The notes: generated by a model from the letters alone, not told the origin. 64,000 bases of DNA from Taudactylus pleione (GCA_031769625.1 JAUIMM010000126.1:9740501-9804500), one strand, 5' to 3'. Shown: positions 33,740 through 46,251, counted from the first letter of the stretch. Made by a program: numbers and translations.

Positions 33740-35499
33740 AATAAACATAGCTTATTTTTCCTTGCACCCCAAATAAGTGATGTTATACTTACAGTAATAC
33801 ATAAAAGTGCGCACAGCCGCACATTACACAGGACTCCCATAGGACCTCATTCTGCATTAAAAATGCCCCTAGGAATAGCTTGAATAAGAGTGTTGGGCCC
33901 CACTCATTGCAATGTTGTCCTACACATGCAATAATCAGGATTTCTCTTATCTTACATCCACAAGATTTGTGGAAGAAGTCATCTATTACTGGGAATATGC
34001 TTGTCAAGTGTGGAAATGACGGCTATGGGAAATTGACTGTGCCTACTCATGTAGGGAAGAATTGTAACGCATGGCTTCCACAAATTACTTTGTAACATCA
34101 CTGGACATGGTCCTTTCAGTGATTCCTGTCATTATATGTTCCTTAGAGTGGCACTAGCACAGCTCTAAGTAAAATTGATGACAAAGCTCTCTGAGCTATT
34201 GTCTGTGCCACACGTATAAATAGATGGAATGAAGCAAACCATCCACTCACACTTTGTAAATTAGAAATCTGGAAGAAAAAGAGACATATATATATAATTT
34301 CTTTGGCAACGATGAATCTTTTTCCTAGTCTTTCAGAAAAAAAGGATATTTTTTCTGTTCATTTGAGTGTATCTCAGAAAGATAATTATGCTTATTTCCA
34401 TGTTTATATAATTATGTGAGCATGTGTATAATTTACATTAGGTTTATTGCTTGGAATCCATCCAGAGGAGTCCAAGCAGAAGGTTAACTAATCACAAGAT
34501 GGAAGCACTGCCAGTAAAAGTTGGATATAATTCCTTTTGCTTTTAGAGTAGAGCAATTTGTGCACCTGCTCTGGATCATTTACTCTAATTTTTGGATGAA
34601 AGGGATCAGAGGGGTTCCTATACCTTTTTCAGTGTTCATTTATCATTGAGGTTTGTCAGGTCTCGCTCTGCATCATTTTATTGACCTTTTGCTATAGCGT
34701 ACTTATCCATTGTAATACACCTCCGGTCTGAGTGAAATCTATTATGCTGGCCAAGCCAGTTACATTAAACAAACAATGAAATGAGTGGTCTTGCCAGTTT
34801 TAAAAGCTCACAGGATTCACTTTTCTTTGAATAACAGATAGAAAATGAACACATTATATTTACTTTTGACTGTATAATGTGATCATTTCCATTAAATTGA
34901 AGTGATACATATACTGTCATTACTAAAGGAGAAAAGGATACACTGACAATTTGGTATAGTATAACCATGCCAGGTATTTTCTTTTTTTTATTAGACTATT
35001 ACTATGCTTAGGATAGTGTTATTAAAGATAACAATAAGAAACTGTACATCAATAGTCAAAGATCAACAAAAAATCAACATGATTAATGGAAAAATCATCA
35101 CTGGCACTTTTGACCTCAGATTTTGCATTTTCACGGTACTTGTGCACTACAGTAGGTGTAAATCCCACTCCCTTCCAGAAGAAAAAGGGGTCAGAAAGGG
35201 ACAGTACAGACACAAAAGGCCCTTACAAAACTATTCTATTCACCTTTACACATTTGATTCTTACAGCACCCTGTAAGACAAAAAACACTATCGAGCAGGG
35301 TACACTCAAAATGTGCCACACAACTATTATACTAAATAAACAACCAGGACCATCAGCTCATAAGCCTAATGAAACAAATTGTTTAATCAAGGTTACTTAC
35401 AGGTGTGATTCATTACCTATATGACTAAACAAAACTTCCTGTCCCTGCTTGGACAGCAGAAAACACCAAGACACAAATAATTTACAGTAATATTCTATA
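33740..35499. other. Unassigned AT-rich intergenic DNA
   Basis: No recognised gene, RNA or repeat ends on either strand. Confidence 0.35.
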
Positions 35500-35507
35500 G
35501 GTGCCTG

Positions 35508-35908
35508 CAGGGGTGTAGATATACCTATGGGGATCACATAACAAAATTTCAGTGCTTGCGGTGCAGGGGGACATAGAAATTTTGCCATGGGGCTCCTATA
35601 ACAATGTCTCTCCTCTCTAATGCTGGTTAGGAGAGTAGTATGACAGGAGAGATGGGGCTGATAAGTTTGACAGGGGCCTGCAGCACTGATGATCCCCTGC
35701 AGCAAACTGCTTCCTAGTCACGGGCTGTAATGTGCCTGTGACTATGAAGAATTTGCTGCGGGGATCATCAGCACTGTGGGCATCAACTGTCCCTCCTCTC
35801 ATCTAGTACTTACTCCATCAAAAGTGGGTACAGGGGGATACGGACCCCATAGGCGCTGCAGGCCCTATGGCAACCACGCCCCCTGTACCCATGGAAGCTA
35901 CGACCCTG
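35508..35908. mobile_element. hAT MITE (CAGGGGTGTAG family)
   Basis: Ends CAGGGGTGTAG and, on the complement, CAGGGTCGTAG, with flanks GGTGCCTG (35500-35507) and GGCGCTTG (35909-35916) matching at 6 of 8 places, both differences being transitions. TATACCTATGGGG and GGACCCCATAGG also pair inside. Confidence 0.7.
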
Positions 35909-35934
35909 GGCGCTTGTTATCTTAACCCTTCCTG

Positions 35935-36860
35935 GGCTTCCTCTCTTCTTCCAAACAGTCAATCGGCTCTTCCCTAATCCAGGGCCTATTGCCTTCCCTC
36001 AGTACAGGGCCTAGTGCCCTTCTCTCAATACAGGGCCTTATGCCCTTTTCTCAGATTGGCTATTACCTTGTCTTTTGTTGTTGTTTTTGTTGGGAAACAG
36101 GGTCTTGACAGGAAACAGAGTTTTGGCAGAAAGTGCGGTTTTGGTTGGTGGGGCCGGTAAACTCTCCACTCTCTCTAACCAGTATTTTATACTGATGAGC
36201 CTAGCGGCTGAATTTACCTAATCCACAGGCCTAGCACCTGAACTTTAACTGATCCATGGGCCTAGAGCCTGCACTTTACTGACCCACAGGCCTAATGCCT
36301 AAACTTACTTGCCCACAGGCCTAGTGCTCAAACTTTACCTGCCCCACGGTCTAATGCCAAATTCCCTGATGGTTTAATGGGATTACAATTAGGTATGAAT
36401 GGCCCTCTGGTGCCTACTTCTTTCGGAGGGAGAGGTAGCTGATGGGAACTTTGTAAAGCTCTCCATTCCCACCACTACCAACCTCCCCAGTTCTCAGTTT
36501 CTCCACTTGATTCTTTGAGACATCTTCAATGTTTAGTCGCTGAGTCCAGACCTTCTCTAGTTGAACCTGCAGTCTTCTTGCTTGATTTAAACATCTTCCA
36601 TGCATATTTGGGATCTTCAGAGCTCCTTCACTGACTCCCGCCTCCAATGGACTGACTGCTCCCCTCTCATTTCTCCTAATATAAAGTGCCACAAGATGGC
36701 AGAGCTATGACACAGCAAGCCACAATTGGCTCGCTAAGGAAGTTTCAGACTGTTGATTCTTGGGCTCTCAGCTACCTTGTTATAATTAAGTTATGTGTCT
36801 TTAGTAGTTTGTAGCCATGTATATTGCTGATTATTTTACAACTATGTATGTGAGGGTTGG
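35935..36860. repeat. Degenerate repeat region with a ~30-bp minisatellite
   Basis: CAGGGCCTATTGCC-type units repeat about three times at 35980-36045. From 36195 to 36360 a ~30-bp unit (ACAGGCCTAGCACCTGAACT...) repeats about five times. The block is built like the minisatellite-bearing LTR-like segments at 11638 and 55310, so it may be another minus-strand LTR, but I found no ends. Confidence 0.45.
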
Positions 36861-37230
36861 GTATGGGATGCCGGCGCTATGCATCACGACTACAGTAGAT
36901 TACAATCCCAATGCCTAGAGGTAAGTAAGTCTACCCTAACCCTTAATCCTACCCCTAACCCTTCATCCCTGCACCGTAAGCCTAACCTCCCCCTAGTGCC
37001 TAAACCTAACCCTCCCCCCTAGTGCCTAACCCTAACTCTCCATACCTTGTGCCTAACCCTAACCTCCCCATAGTGCCTAACCCTAATCCCTAACCCTCCC
37101 CGTAACCCTAATACCATCAGGATGCCGGCAGTCGGGATGCTGGCTCCAGGATTCTGACAAGTGTCAGGATTCCGGCACCGGTATTCTAAGTGCTAGCATC
37201 CAGCTTGTCGGTCTAATGACTACATCCCGT
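36861..37230. repeat. Interspersed element with telomere-like CCCTAA repeats
   Basis: GGGATGCCGGCG at the left and GACTACATCCC at the right form a weak inverted pair. Between 36933 and 37110 degenerate TAACCCTAACC units alternate with CCTCCCCNTAGTGCC. The same design occurs at 51723-52290. Confidence 0.6.
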
Positions 37231-38283
37231 AAGTGATACAGAACCCTTTTGGTGCCAAACAAATAAGAAATAATATCCATGCCTTCACAACCTGTGTGGG
37301 AAAAAAAGTCAAACAATTATCTTCTCTTCCAAGCTGTATTCAAATAAAATGTGTGGTATCTATATTCTAAAAATGTAATTGTATTGCCCTTATATCTAAT
37401 TAATGTACATAGTATCCCCCAAATCAAATATAATGTACTTAATAGAGTGTCCCTCAAAAATATAGAATATCTCCATTATAATATCCCCATATATTTACTA
37501 AATATAATATCAATCAAAATATAATGAATAAAGTGTTCCCCTAATTTTTAAAATAAATGACCCCCTTTATTTTTTTCATGAATGATAATGGACTTCTCCA
37601 TTTGCAATATTTATAACTACAGTAGTCTCTCATCTCCTCCTACCCCACTTACCCCGGCAACACTTTCCCGGGGTCCGTTCTCTCCATCACCCTGCAGTGG
37701 GAGTCATTGGGTGGCGCTAACAATATACAGTAAAAAACAATAAATAATATTATAGATTTATTAAAAAGGTCTCAATTGTATGACTTCTGGAAATAGGCAA
37801 TTGCATAAAAATACAAATAAAGGCAATAAATTAATAATGGAACAAATCATACATATAAAATTAAAAACTTAACACCTGCTGGTAGTATATGCATACTGTG
37901 TATAAAAAAGAACAATATTTATGTTCACCATAACGATATGAGTATATAAATCTACAAAGCTCATAATTCAAATAACGACGAAGTCCCCTTAAGATGAAGA
38001 AATGGGACTGTTTATCTACAATAAATCAGTGCAAACTTTGTTGATGTATCCTATACTCGTAACCAGTTTAGTTTGCTCCAATCAGATGGGCTTGACTTGT
38101 GTGATCCTAAATGTGGTCAGCACACAGCAATGGGTATGAAGCAATAACTTGATGTGGTCATAATGTTTCACAATGAGAACAGAATGACTCTGTGTTGGTC
38201 GGCCTAATTAACCAGTTCCACAACTTCCATTTGATAAGAACAAGCTTAATCCACAAACAAGGTTAGTAAAACAATTAATTCCA
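37231..38283. other. Unassigned AT-rich sequence
   Basis: No supported feature. Confidence 0.3.
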
Positions 38284-39346
38284 AGGGGGAGATTTAATAA
38301 AGCTTGAAGAGAGATAAAATTGTGAGGGATAAAGCACCCACCAATCAGCTCATAACTGTCATGTCTCAGGCAGAGGTGTAGTGTGTGGCCAGGGCGCCCA
38401 GAGCATGTACGAGCTACACCCCCCCAAGTGTGCCAGGGAGGAGGAGCTGTGTCCAGCATGTGGAGTTAAATTAAAAGGAAATAAAAATAAACATTAGGGC
38501 AGCATCAAACTGGGACATATAGGGCTAGATATATTCCAAGACTAAGTAATTCCAATATTAAAATACAGTTTTGTGTGTACTTAAAGAAAATAAATCTTAC
38601 CTATATAGTGGTTTCTCTGTAATGGGAAACCTCTAAAGAAATTGATCCTCCCTGGGCAGGCAGTGTTTTCAGTCAGTACTCACTCGTCACATGGAAATAA
38701 CATGGTCCGGAAGAGGTCTGTCTGTGTAGCAATGTAAGCAATGTTGTCATCATACAACAGAAGTTTAACCAGACTCATACCCCCTGTGTCACCTCCTGCC
38801 CTGTGTCCCCTATAGCCTCCTGCCCCCTTTGTCTCTCCAGCCTTCTGCCCAGTCTTTCCAGCCTCCTTTCTCTTCAGCTTCCTGCCCAGTCACTCCATCC
38901 TCCTGCCCCATGTCACACCAGTCCCTGTCACTTCAGCCCCCTGTCACACCAGGGTTGTGTATAAATCTCCTTCAGTTAATGTACCTGGACGTGATGTGGA
39001 GTGAGGGAGGAAATGCGGTTCCATGCCCTTAAAGCGCTGTCACTTTAGAAACTTGTACCCTCACAGGCTCGCTTCACAAACCACATTTTGGCATGGCGGC
39101 TTCGCTCACCACAGGTTACTACTACTGATCTATGTCCACATGGATGACATCAGGTTACATTTACTGAAGAAGATCTATCCCCAATCATCACATCAGCCCC
39201 CTTCACACTAGCCCCCTTTTTCTTCAGCCACTTGTCACTCCAGCCAACCCCTTCCCCTGCCCCCTCTGACTTACCTTCTTCTCTTCAACCTTCATGCTCC
39301 TCTTCCTGCTCTTCATAGTATAATTGTTATGCAGAGCACTATATAT
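38284..39346. repeat. Truncated MITE pieces and a pyrimidine-rich degenerate array
   Basis: 38284-38365 is a half copy of the GGGGGAGATTTAATAAAGC MITE. CAGAGGTGTAGTGTGTGG at 38372 looks like a left end of the CAGGGGTGTAG hAT family. 38775-38950 is a degenerate CCTCCTGCCC/TCTTCAGC array. A second tract of the same kind is at 39190-39300. It is probably one decayed hAT MITE, but the right end is unclear. Confidence 0.4.
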
Positions 39347-40005
39347 TAGAGGTAAGCGGGTCAAATTCTCTGAGAACCGGATCCAACCGAACTTCACGAT
39401 CCGAGCCAGGATCCAAGTACTGCTTGGGTTTTCCGATCTGATTTGGATCCCAATATGAGGCAAAATGTCAGCACCCCGCTGTAAGATTCATGTGGGCTTT
39501 GAATTGTATATAAGTCCCTCCCTGCGGTGATTAGCGCCATTTGCTTGCTGAGTCCTGGGCTGTCAGACTGTGCTTTGTCCAAGGCGGGCTGTGTTGTCCA
39601 ATACAGGGGTGTGCTGTGCTGGCCTGTGTTGTCCAATACAGGGGTGTGCAGGGCTGGGTTGTGTTGTCCAATCCAAGCAGTGCATGCTGTGCTCTGTTTT
39701 TGGGGGCTGTGTTGCTCATCAAGGGGTTTACTGTGCTGTGCTGTTTTGTCCAATCCAGGCAGAGTGTGCAGTGTTCTGTCCAGGTGACTGTGTTATTTGC
39801 TAATCTAGGGGTGTGCTGTTCTGTCCATCAAGGGATGTGCTGTCCAAGGTTGTGCTGTCCATCTAGTGAGCTGTCCATCCAGTATGCTGTTTGTCCATGG
39901 GCTGCAAAAAAAAGTAACTAAAAGTTTAACAAAAATTAAAAAAAATAATAAGTTAAAAAAAGTTTAAATATTTTTTTTGTACTGTACCTCACACTGTGAC
40001 GCTGT

Positions 40006-40418
40006 ATGCCGTACCACCCCCAGTGTATCCAAAACACTGTGATGCTGCTGTCCATATTGTGAGTGATGCTGTAGGTTCATCATACTGCAGTGTATAATTC
40101 ACAAAGTATTGTGAGTGACGCTGTCGGTCAGTAATACTGCTGTGTAATAGTATTCATACAAGTATTGTGACACTGTTGGTCAGTAACACCGCAGTGTAAT
40201 ATATTCATTAAAAATATTGTGACACTGTAAGGGATAGCACAGTGTATTAATTAAAATTATTGTGACACTAAATGGAAACGCAGTGTAATATTCAACATGT
40301 ATTGTGACACTGTAAGTGGTAACGCAGTGTTTTATTCATAAAAAATATTGTGACACTGTAAGTGGAAACACAGTGTAGTATTCAAAAAAATATTGTGACA
40401 CTAAGTGGTATCGCAGTG
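40006..40418. repeat. ~46-bp minisatellite, left part (continues at 47441-47890)
   Basis: The unit is about TATTGTGACACTGTAAGTGG + AACGCAGTGT + ATTCATAAAAAA. About nine units precede the Gypsy insertion and about nine more follow. The insertion duplicated CAGTG from a unit. Confidence 0.85.
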
Positions 40419-41364
40419 TGTCACGACCAGCCGGCCGATTCTCCAAATACCTCAATCTGAGAATCGCCACAAGTGACTTATGGTTACCTCAGCACGTGCG
40501 GTTACTCTAACACGGTTCTGCAACCACCAACGAAGTTAACGGGAGTCATTAGGTTCTCCGCTCAAATCTCAATTTGCACACTCACTTACATATAGGTACG
40601 TAGCTTTGACCTCACAGGCTCGTGAATTCAACAAGAACACGGAGAATACACTGGATTAAGAATGTTTAATCCGAAAAATATTTCCAAGGTTATTGATTAC
40701 AGAAAAAGGTAGTACAAATATGGACAATACAAATATATCACAAATAGGTTTCAGAAAGTAAAAGGAATTAAAAATGAAAAAAGAACCCAGAGTCTTTACA
40801 TCTAGACTCAGTCGTGAAGGAAACACAGGAGCATTGGATTCTGGCCAGTCGTCAGGACTCTCCTTGGGCAGAAGAACACTTATAACTGAGGGAGATGCAT
40901 AGTTATACCCTCACAGCTGCACTAGCCCCCACCTTTGGGTTTTTCACTCTTTCATTGCTGTACACTGGGCATTAAGAAACCGGCCACACCCTTCCATATT
41001 GTCTATAGGAAGTAGGGGGTCTTGAAACAGTGTGAAGGGGTCTTTAGAAACCAATAAGCAGGTAACATACCCTACATTCCTGTCATCTCCCTCCTAAAGG
41101 ATTTTATATCCCATGACCAGGCTTGACCAGGTCTGACCATCTGCATTAAAGATGTATCTCTCCCCAAACTTTATGGCCTGTAGAGAGAAGAGATGGTTAT
41201 CTAGATGCCTGGTTCCAGGAAGACAATTCTCCTCCAAGCTTTGTATTCCTACAGGTCAAATACAGGACACTACCTAGAAACCATGTTGATACACACATAT
41301 ATATATATATATATATATTTACATGACATCATTCCTGGCAATTATTCTTGAGATAAACGCCACA
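40419..41364 (-). repeat. 3' LTR of the GMR1-like element
   Basis: 946 bp, TG...CA ends, with an internal (TA)n run near 41297-41319. It matches 46477-47440 almost base for base. Confidence 0.93.
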
Positions 41365-41405
41365 CCTCCCCCTGAAGATGGGCACAGGAGGGACTGAGAC
41401 ACACG

Positions 41406-42455
41406 TCACAGCCTTACCTGTCTACCACTGTCTGCCTCTTCACTCTGCCGGGAGAGTCCATCAGCATTGCTGTGCTCTGCACCCTTTCTGTGCTGGATGG
41501 TGAAGGTGTATTGTTGCAGGGTAAGGCTCCATCGGAGAAGTTTACCATTATCCCCAGAGACTCTATTAAGCCATACGAGTGGGTTGTGGTCTGTTATTAT
41601 GGCAAAGTCTCTCCCATACAGATATGGCTGCAGTTTTTGGAGAGACCATACAATCGCCAAACACTTTTTTTCAATGGTGGCATAGGCCACTTCACAGGGC
41701 AGCAGTTTTTTACTTAGGAAAATGACAGAATGCTCTTCCCCTTGCTCATTGACCTGACTGAGCACAGCACCTAAACCATAATTAGAGGCATCAGTCTGTA
41801 CAATGAAGCTCTTTTTGAAATCTGGGGCCTGCAGCACAGGGGACTGAGCTAAAGCAGACTTTAGGGCTAGGAAGGCCCTCTCACAGTCCTCAGTACAATT
41901 GACCACCTGTGGCAACTTCTTTTTTGTCAAGTCTGTTAAGGGCTTGGCTAGGGTGCTGTAGTGGGGTACAAATTTTCGGTAGTACCCTGCAGTTCCTAGA
42001 AAGGACATCACCTGTTTTTTAGTTTTAGGGGTAGGCCATGCAGCAATAGCCTCCACTTTGTCTGGTTCTGGGCGGAGAGTACCTCCCCCTACACGGTGCC
42101 CTAGATATTGTACCTCTCCCATGCCAAGCTGGCACTTCTCGGGTTTGATCGTCAAACCTGCCCCAGTGATTTGGCCTAACACACTATTCAGATGGATCAG
42201 GTGTTCCTCCCAGGTCTGGCTGAACACTGCGATGTCATCCAGGTAGGCAACTGCGTATCCCTCCTGGCCTTCCAGCAGGTCATTAACCAGGCGCTGAAAG
42301 GAGGGGGGCATTCTCCATCCCAAAGGGCATGACCAGAAATTCGAACAGCCCAAATGGGGTGATGAATGCGGACTGCTCACAGGCCTCGGGGGACAGCGGG
42401 ATCTGCCAGTACCCCCTACTGAGATCCATGATAGTGATGTAATGTGCCGGGGCAA
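41406..42455 (-). pseudogene. GMR1-like pol: reverse transcriptase C-terminal part and RNase H
   Basis: Continues the RT from the frame upstream, after a frameshift near 42305. FQRLVNDLLEG precedes AYLDDIAVFS, which holds the catalytic Asp pair. Thumb text follows (KCQLGMGEVQYLGHRV, FLGTAGYYRKFVPHY). RNase H follows, with FIVQTDASNYGLGAVLSQ, TIEKKCLAIVWSLQ and ITDHNPLVWL supplying the acidic residues, then NADGLSRQ at the end of the domain. It converts the element RNA into DNA. The stop near 41406 lies just before the purine tract and 3' LTR, as expected when integrase is located upstream. All catalytic residues are kept; only the frameshift breaks it. Confidence 0.93.
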
Positions 42456-43704
42456 GCTTATCTAGTAGTTCATCTATCCTGGGCATGGGATAGGCAGCAA
42501 ATACAGTGGCATCATTTAACCTCCTGTAATCCACACAAAACCTTGTGCCTCCACATTTTTTTGGGACCAGTACCACTGGGGCAGCCCATGAACTGTGAGA
42601 CCTTTGTATCACCCCTAGCTGCAGCATCTCATCAATTTCCCTTTTCATTGCCTCCAGTACTTCTTGGGAAGTATGATATGCTGGCTGTCGGAGGGGGGTC
42701 TGATTACCTGTGTTTACGTGATGTGTAACCAAGTGTGTCTTTCCCGGCTTTCCTGTGAAATGGGACTGAAAGGGCTGTACGGTGTTAGCTAACTGTTCTA
42801 GCTGCACCTCAGACAGCTCAGTGCTGTAGTGGGCATCTGCAAGTGACCCCCCCTCTTTTGCAGCAGCTGCCAGATCTAGTAAGGGGTCTGGTTCCTGATC
42901 ACTCTCAGGCAAGCTACACACAGCTAACACACATGTCCCTCTGTCATGGTACTTTTTGAGCATATTGATGTGGTACATCTTCTGTCTCTTACGTCCATCC
43001 CCCTTTTCTACTACATAATTAACATCCTGGAGGCGCTGCACTACGGTGTAGGAGCCTTCCCAGGCAGCCTGTAGCTTGTTCTGCCTCATAGGGATCAGAA
43101 CCAGGACCTTATCCCCCACCTCAAATATGCGTTCCCTAGCCCTGCGGTCATACCAGAGTTTTTGTTTTGCTTGTGCAGCCTTCAGGTTGCTCTGTGCCAT
43201 TCCCATTAAAGACTGCATCTTCTCCCTGAACTGTACTACATAGCGTACCACAGACTGTTCAGGAGTGACCAGCTTACCTTCCCACTCTTCCTTGATCAAA
43301 TCTAGAGGGCCTCGCACGCGACGCCCATATAGGAGTTCAAAGAGTGAGAATCCAGTTGATTCCTGCGGCACCTCGCGGTATGCAAAGAGGAGGTGCGGCA
43401 GGAACCTCTCCCAGTCTCTTCCCTGAGACTCCACAAAAGTCCTCAACATTTGTTTCAGGGTGCTATTAAAACGTTCGACCAACCCATTGGTAGCTGGATG
43501 ATACGGGGATGTAATCAGATGATTCACCTGCATCCTCTGACAGAGACTCTGCATGAGGCGGGACATGAACTGGGTACCCAGGTCAGTTAACATCACCTTG
43601 GGAAACCCCACCCGAGATAAAATGGTGATAAGCGCATCTGCTACCTTGTCTGTGCGAATGGATGAAAGCACTACAGCTTCTGTGTACCTTGTAGCATAAT
43701 CCAC
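42283..43704 (-). pseudogene. GMR1-like pol: integrase core C-terminal part and reverse transcriptase N-terminal part
   Basis: The frame opens in the integrase core at MDYATRYTEAV. It carries the second catalytic Asp in MLTDLGTQFMS and the Glu in NGLVERFNSTLK. A GPY/F-like C-terminal tract (VGDKVLVLIPM, WEGSYTVVQRL) follows. A linker leads into reverse transcriptase with IQRSHSSWAAPVVLVPKK, RFCVDYRRLN and ITIMDLSRGYWQIPL, and stops at the frameshift near 42305. A single-base indel near 43703 separates it from the upstream integrase zinc-finger part. Integrase directly upstream of reverse transcriptase in one frame is direct proof of the GMR1 order. Confidence 0.93.
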
Positions 43705-45061
43705 TAGTAAGAATGTACTGTTTTCCTGAGCTGCTGGGGATTGCTAGGGGCCCCACAATATCAACAGCAACCCTCTCAAAGGGCTCAGATATGATGGGAA
43801 GGGAAATGAGAGGAGCCCGCCCCACATCACCAGACTTCCCAACTATCTGGCACGCATGGCATGAGCGACAGTAATCGTCTGCCTCCTTCCCCATGCCAGG
43901 CCAGTAGAACTTATGTTTCAACCGGTCTCTGGTTCGTCTCTCCCCCAAATGTATTGCTAAAGGGATCTCGTGTGCTATTTTCAGGAGCTCAGTTCTGTAG
44001 ATCTGAGGGATTACAAGCTGCCTTTCAGCACCCTCAGCTGTGACCCATTCTCTATATAAGAGTCCATTTTCCATAAAAATTCTCTTTGATTTACCCTCCA
44101 GACCTGCCTCACTGATTCTCCCTCTCACAGTTTCCAAACTGGGGTCTGTCTGCTGTTCTGCTTTGAAAGCAGCACTTCTCATTAGCTGATCGGGGTGAGG
44201 AGACAAAATGTGATTTCTGTCCTCCCCTATCCCAGATTCTGTGCTGACAGCTTCAGCAGGAGAGGAGGAGGGGGGCTGAGGGGGATGAATCTCTAGTGAC
44301 ACACTCTCCCCAGGTGCAGGGGTTACCTCACAGTTACTCTGGGCTGTGGCTCTCCTGGTCATTACTGCTAATACAGGGATGGCATCGTTACCTACAGTAT
44401 TCACTCCAAACCCTGATGATGGTACATTTGCAATATCATCTGCTAACAGTACATTGCACAGTTTTTCATTAGGGTTCACTGTTAGACCCATTCCTGACTG
44501 ACCAGACTCCGGCCTGTGGAACTGCAAAGGGTTATCTGCTAGAACAGCACTTTGTACATCACTGATACAATCACATTCATTTGTACTGTTGCTGGGTCGG
44601 TCAGCAGGGGTCACCTGGGGGAAAACTGGGTTAGATTGTTCCTTTGCATCATTTACAACATCACTCTCCGATACATATTTAGTATGCATTTTCCCCAAAT
44701 CACACCCCAACAGTACTGTAGCAAGTAAATTGTCCAGCACCCCAACATCCTGGATACCTCTCCCAACTCCCCAGTCAAGATACACACGAGCCATAGGCAC
44801 CTCTGGGTGCACCCCACCCACTCCCCGCACTGTAATAGTCTTCCCTGGAATAATATCCTCGGGACCCACTAAGGCTGGGTGGATGAGAGTCAGGTCTGAG
44901 CCAGAGTCTAATAGCCCAAGTGCAACTTGGTGTCCTTCCTGGACCGCTTGTAGATTGTCCCGGGGGTGTCCTTGGGGCCCTTCCACACACAGGATGGCTG
45001 GCACAGGTTTCCCTGCGGGCCACTCACAGGAGCAGGTGTTGATCTTTTCTTCTTGGGGCAA
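43583..45061 (-). pseudogene. GMR1-like pol: protease and integrase N-terminal part
   Basis: There is no ATG at the start; the frame overlaps the end of gag, so it was probably entered by frameshifting or has been offset by an indel. The aspartic protease motif GLLDSGSDLTLI lies near 44890-44925. A long Ser/Pro-rich spacer follows. The integrase HHCC zinc finger comes next (HLGERRTRDRLKHKFYWPGM, then CRSCHACQ, near 43990-43855), and then FERVAVDIVGPL with the first catalytic Asp. The frame becomes nonsense after KQYILT near 43705. Integrase joins the DNA copy to the chromosome. Confidence 0.9.
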
Positions 45062-46251
45062 TCGACACTGATGTGCCCCAGCTCATTGAATTTAAAACAC
45101 ATGCGGCCAGTTGCCAAAATAGGTTTTCCCCTCGCCCCCCCAAATGGTGCAGCAACAGCTGGTTTTGCAGGGTACCACGGGGGTGATCCTCCGGGTCGTC
45201 TCTCTCCCCATGCCGCTTGTCCTGGCATCCCCCAGCTCTTCTTCACCACAGAAGCCCGAGTGCTGGTGTACTTGTCTGCCAGGCTGGCAGCCTCCTGAGA
45301 CGTTTTGGGTTCCCGGTCCAGGACCCACTCTCTGACCTCCGCTGGACACAGTGCGAGGAACTGTTCCTGGAGAATAAGGTCCTTTAGTTTGTCGAAGTCC
45401 GTCACCTGCAATCCATCAACCCACTGATGCAACAGGGTTGACAATTGCGCTAACAGTCCCGCATAGGTATCAGAGGGACTGCGCTTTGAGTCTCTGAACT
45501 TTTGTCGATAAGCCTTAGGGGTGATGTTGAAATGCTGTAACAAGGCTTTTTTAATCGCAGCATAATCACCATCCAGTTCCTGGGGAAGATCTGCAAACGC
45601 CTCCAAAGCTTTTCCTCTCAGCCCAGGGGTTAAATAACTTGCCCATTCACTGGGGTCCAGTGCAAACTGTCGGTAAGTCTTTTCAATCCCCCTCAGGAAC
45701 GTATCGAGGTCGCCATCCTTCTCCAATACAGGAAATTGATCATGCCGGGGCTTTTTCCTACCCGGTTCACAGGTGGCATTCTGTCCGCGGAGTCTGGCCA
45801 TCTCCAGCTGGAACACGCGCTCAGCCTGGCGCTCCGCAGCCTCAGCCTCTTGGACTGCCTTCCGCTCAGCAGCTTCCTGGTCAGCTCGGCGTCCAGCAGC
45901 ATCCCTGTCCGCAGATGTTTGGAACTGCTGCATCAGCTGCAGAGTTGTGGCAGCAGAGTCCCTTTCCTTCATATGCCTGGCAGCAGTTTGAAGGAAACTC
46001 TCAAGTGCAGACTCACTTGACCCAGCAGAGGTGTCCGACCCCCGCTGGGCATCTGTTGTAAGGTCCAGTACAGATTGCGCCTCGGCAGCAGGGTTGTCCA
46101 TTGTCTGGCCACCTTCAGCAGCAAGATTCTGATCCACCACTTGGAGTAATTGGGCCAGTTGATCCTTGTTCTGGCCCTTCCAGGCAATGTTTCTCTCTAT
46201 ACACATGGCCACAAGGTCATCTCTTTTCTGTTGCAGGTACTCTGTGGTCAT
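44908..46251 (-). CDS. GMR1-like Gag with SCAN-related capsid domain
   Basis: Gag packs element RNA. From the ATG at 46251 it is 447 aa. The N-terminus (MTTEYLQQKRDDLVAMCIER..) looks like a SAP-type helix pair. Residues about 95-165 are a charged Ala/Glu/Arg/Gln coiled coil. The capsid part (about 180-335) contains YRQKFRDSKRSPSDTYAGLL, LHQWVD, KDLILQEQFLALCPAEV and REWVLDREPKTSQEA. These follow the helices of vertebrate SCAN domains, which are known to derive from GMR1-like Gag. The zinc knuckle reads CFKFNELGHISVDC, with Phe in place of the second Cys. The last ~45 codons overlap the pol frame. Apart from the knuckle the frame is intact. Confidence 0.9.
   Translation of the reverse strand: MTTEYLQQKRDDLVAMCIERNIAWKGQNKDQLAQLLQVVDQNLAAEGGQTMDNPAAEAQSVLDLTTDAQRGSDTSAGSSESALESFLQTAARHMKERDSAATTLQLMQQFQTSADRDAAGRRADQEAAERKAVQEAEAAERQAERVFQLEMARLRGQNATCEPGRKKPRHDQFPVLEKDGDLDTFLRGIEKTYRQFALDPSEWASYLTPGLRGKALEAFADLPQELDGDYAAIKKALLQHFNITPKAYRQKFRDSKRSPSDTYAGLLAQLSTLLHQWVDGLQVTDFDKLKDLILQEQFLALCPAEVREWVLDREPKTSQEAASLADKYTSTRASVVKKSWGMPGQAAWGERRPGGSPPWYPAKPAVAAPFGGARGKPILATGRMCFKFNELGHISVDCPKKKRSTPAPVSGPQGNLCQPSCVWKGPKDTPGTIYKRSRKDTKLHLGY

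Noticed and set aside
36933..37110. True telomere or chromosome-fusion site
   Set aside because: Units are degenerate, short and embedded in a repeat that has a second copy at 51.8 kb.
40845..40880. Second hammerhead candidate in the Gypsy LTR (complement contains CUGACGA before CUGGCCAG)
   Set aside because: The required GAAA core is absent (AAUC instead) and stem I does not pair.
44589..46061. Plus-strand frames of 94-160 aa across the Gypsy gag-pol
   Set aside because: Antisense shadows of the minus-strand coding frames with clear domains.
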